DNA from: Corynebacterium sp.
GTDB lineage: Bacteria; Actinomycetota; Actinomycetes; Mycobacteriales; Mycobacteriaceae
DNA: 64,000 nt
Assembly: GCF_030532195.1 (NCBI RefSeq)
Contig: NZ_JAUNLP010000005.1
Coordinates: 62,001 to 126,000, forward strand
Reading direction: 5' to 3'
The position numbers and the translations under genes are program-made. The notes beneath the pieces are model-generated. The model had not been told where the DNA came from. It saw nothing but the letters and a program-made list of their open reading frames with translations, and made no database searches. Shown in pieces: positions 62,944-64,000 of the stretch. Position 1 is the stretch's first letter. Each line of letters begins with the position of its first letter.

Positions 62944-64000
62944 ATGTTTATTCGAGATTGGCGAATGCTCGCCTGGGCAGTACTCGACGTCTTTGCCTGG
63001 TTAATTGCACTGGCTGCAGCAAACGGATTTACTCGAGGCGAACTGGTATCCCTTTCTGAGGTCGCAGGTACTAATTTTGCCGTTGTCGCGGCAGGAGCAT
63101 TTGTGTTCTTACTGCTCGGCATCTTGTTTGGTGAATACACCAATCCTCAGCGCGTCTGGCCGGGCAGCCGTACCGAGGACATAATTCTCCTGGTAATGAG
63201 CATGGGCGCTGCCGCCACAGCGTCCGGCCTGGCTCAGGTACTCAAGACATTCCCAGAAATTGAGTGGCACGTTCCGTTTACTGGCGGTTGCGCAGCGGCA
63301 CTCGTTAGCATTTTTGCCCGGACCATTGCGCGTTGGGTGAGCACTAACTTCGGCGCTCGTTCACGCGCTGAACGCCTGATTGTTCTGGGTGCTGGCCGTC
63401 GTGCGAAATACTTCATCAACAGTCTGGCGGACTCCGGTTCCTCCCGCGATAGTCAATTCCGCATCGTTGCGGTGGTGGACCCGGAAGAACATGCTGAGTA
63501 CCGAATCACGCGTCTCCACGGTATGCGTGTCGTCCGCGGCATGGATCAGCTTGGTGATGTCGCATCGCGCACCATGGCAGAGTCGGTCATCATCGTTACC
63601 GATGAGCCACTGTCCACCGAGAGCATCAACATCCTCAACCACATCTGCGAGGAATCTCATCTGCGCCTTCTGGTTCTTCCTCCGGTAGAGGAGTACGCCC
63701 GTCACCGCGGTGCACGCACGACGGCGCAGATCCGCGAAGTCAACATCGCCGACCTCATCGGTCGACAGCCACTGCACCTGGATGAAACCAAGGTCGCATC
63801 TATCATCCGCGGAAAGAAGGTGCTGGTCACCGGCGCCGGCGGATCCATCGGCTCCGAAATCTGCCGCCAGGTACATCGCTTCAATCCCGCCGAGCTGATC
63901 ATGCTCGATCGCGACGAGGGTGGTCTGCACGCCACGCAGCTGTCGCTGACTGGTACGGCGCTTCTCGACGGCTCCGATACCGTCCTGGCCGATATCCGTG
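62944..64000 (+). CDS. CapD/WbpM-type nucleotide-sugar 4,6-dehydratase/epimerase, 5' part (3' end outside window)
   Basis: The frame from ATG 62944 stays open to the window end (352 codons). Residues 1-130 have four membrane helices (WAVLDVFAWLIALAAANG first). A Rossmann-like domain with RLIVLGAGRRAKYFINSL follows. The catalytic SDR domain begins near 280 with VLVTGAGGSIGSEICRQVH, preceded by REVNIADLIGRQPLHLDETK, the signature of FlaA1/CapD/WbpM proteins. These make UDP-sugars for surface polysaccharides. The missing part would hold the catalytic Ser/Tyr or Met. Confidence 0.93.
   Translation, partial: MFIRDWRMLAWAVLDVFAWLIALAAANGFTRGELVSLSEVAGTNFAVVAAGAFVFLLLGILFGEYTNPQRVWPGSRTEDIILLVMSMGAAATASGLAQVLKTFPEIEWHVPFTGGCAAALVSIFARTIARWVSTNFGARSRAERLIVLGAGRRAKYFINSLADSGSSRDSQFRIVAVVDPEEHAEYRITRLHGMRVVRGMDQLGDVASRTMAESVIIVTDEPLSTESINILNHICEESHLRLLVLPPVEEYARHRGARTTAQIREVNIADLIGRQPLHLDETKVASIIRGKKVLVTGAGGSIGSEICRQVHRFNPAELIMLDRDEGGLHATQLSLTGTALLDGSDTVLADIR

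Noticed and set aside
1..64000. CRISPR array, insertion sequence or prophage
   Set aside because: No regular spacer-repeat array, transposase or phage structural genes were found.

Overview
The window is a high-GC actinobacterial chromosome segment, almost certainly from Corynebacterium or a close relative. It opens in the 3' part of gyrA and continues with tRNA-Ile, tRNA-Ala, ppiA and crgA, then the conserved block pabA and pknB-pknA-pbpA-rodA-pstP-fhaB-fhaA. This order is typical of the dnaA-gyrA side of the origin in Corynebacteriales. A ParB parS site at 47377 and a dense DnaA-box cluster at 5869-6265 also point to an origin-proximal location. The species cannot be fixed from the sequence alone.

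Region by region. 1-2066: gyrA end, a DUF3566 membrane protein and two tRNAs. 2067-3930: an accessory patch with a decayed minus-strand gene, a secreted four-cysteine protein and a small membrane protein. 3940-7451: a Lys/Ala/Glu-rich membrane protein, ppiA, the DnaA-box region, crgA and pabA. 7470-16899: a seven-gene minus-strand cluster for cell elongation and its Ser/Thr phosphorylation control. 17241-24556: tRNA-Leu, a metal P-type ATPase with a metallochaperone and a divergent Crp/Fnr regulator, an MFS exporter, an ATPase, an App1-type phosphatase and an Rpf protein. 24580-37433: mostly single metabolic or redox genes, two MFS/SDR groups, an orphan HicB, a Fic protein, a Rieske protein and YggS. 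37486-44404: a GT87 mannosyltransferase, HrpB helicase, a CDF transporter, an alpha/beta hydrolase lacking its serine nucleophile, Ogt and a nitroreductase. 44412-45302: a small inserted cassette bounded by a 59-bp direct repeat of the fadH 3' end. 45247-50816: fadH, two SDRs and an acyl-CoA ligase. 51375-64000: an HNH lipoprotein, gltBD, a fused membrane/cupredoxin/copper-nitrite-reductase-like protein, an LCP protein and the start of a CapD/WbpM-type sugar dehydratase gene.

The most unusual features are these: (1) the 832-bp cassette at 44412-45302, bounded like an integrated element by copies of a host gene end, encoding a secreted protein frameshifted in a T8 tract and a 37-aa membrane peptide; (2) a second pair with the same layout at 2944-3818; (3) the DnaA-box cluster between ppiA and crgA; (4) an iteron-like array with dyad symmetry downstream of tRNA-Leu; (5) several proteins with altered catalytic or transport motifs. 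No insertion sequence, CRISPR array, rRNA or prophage was seen.
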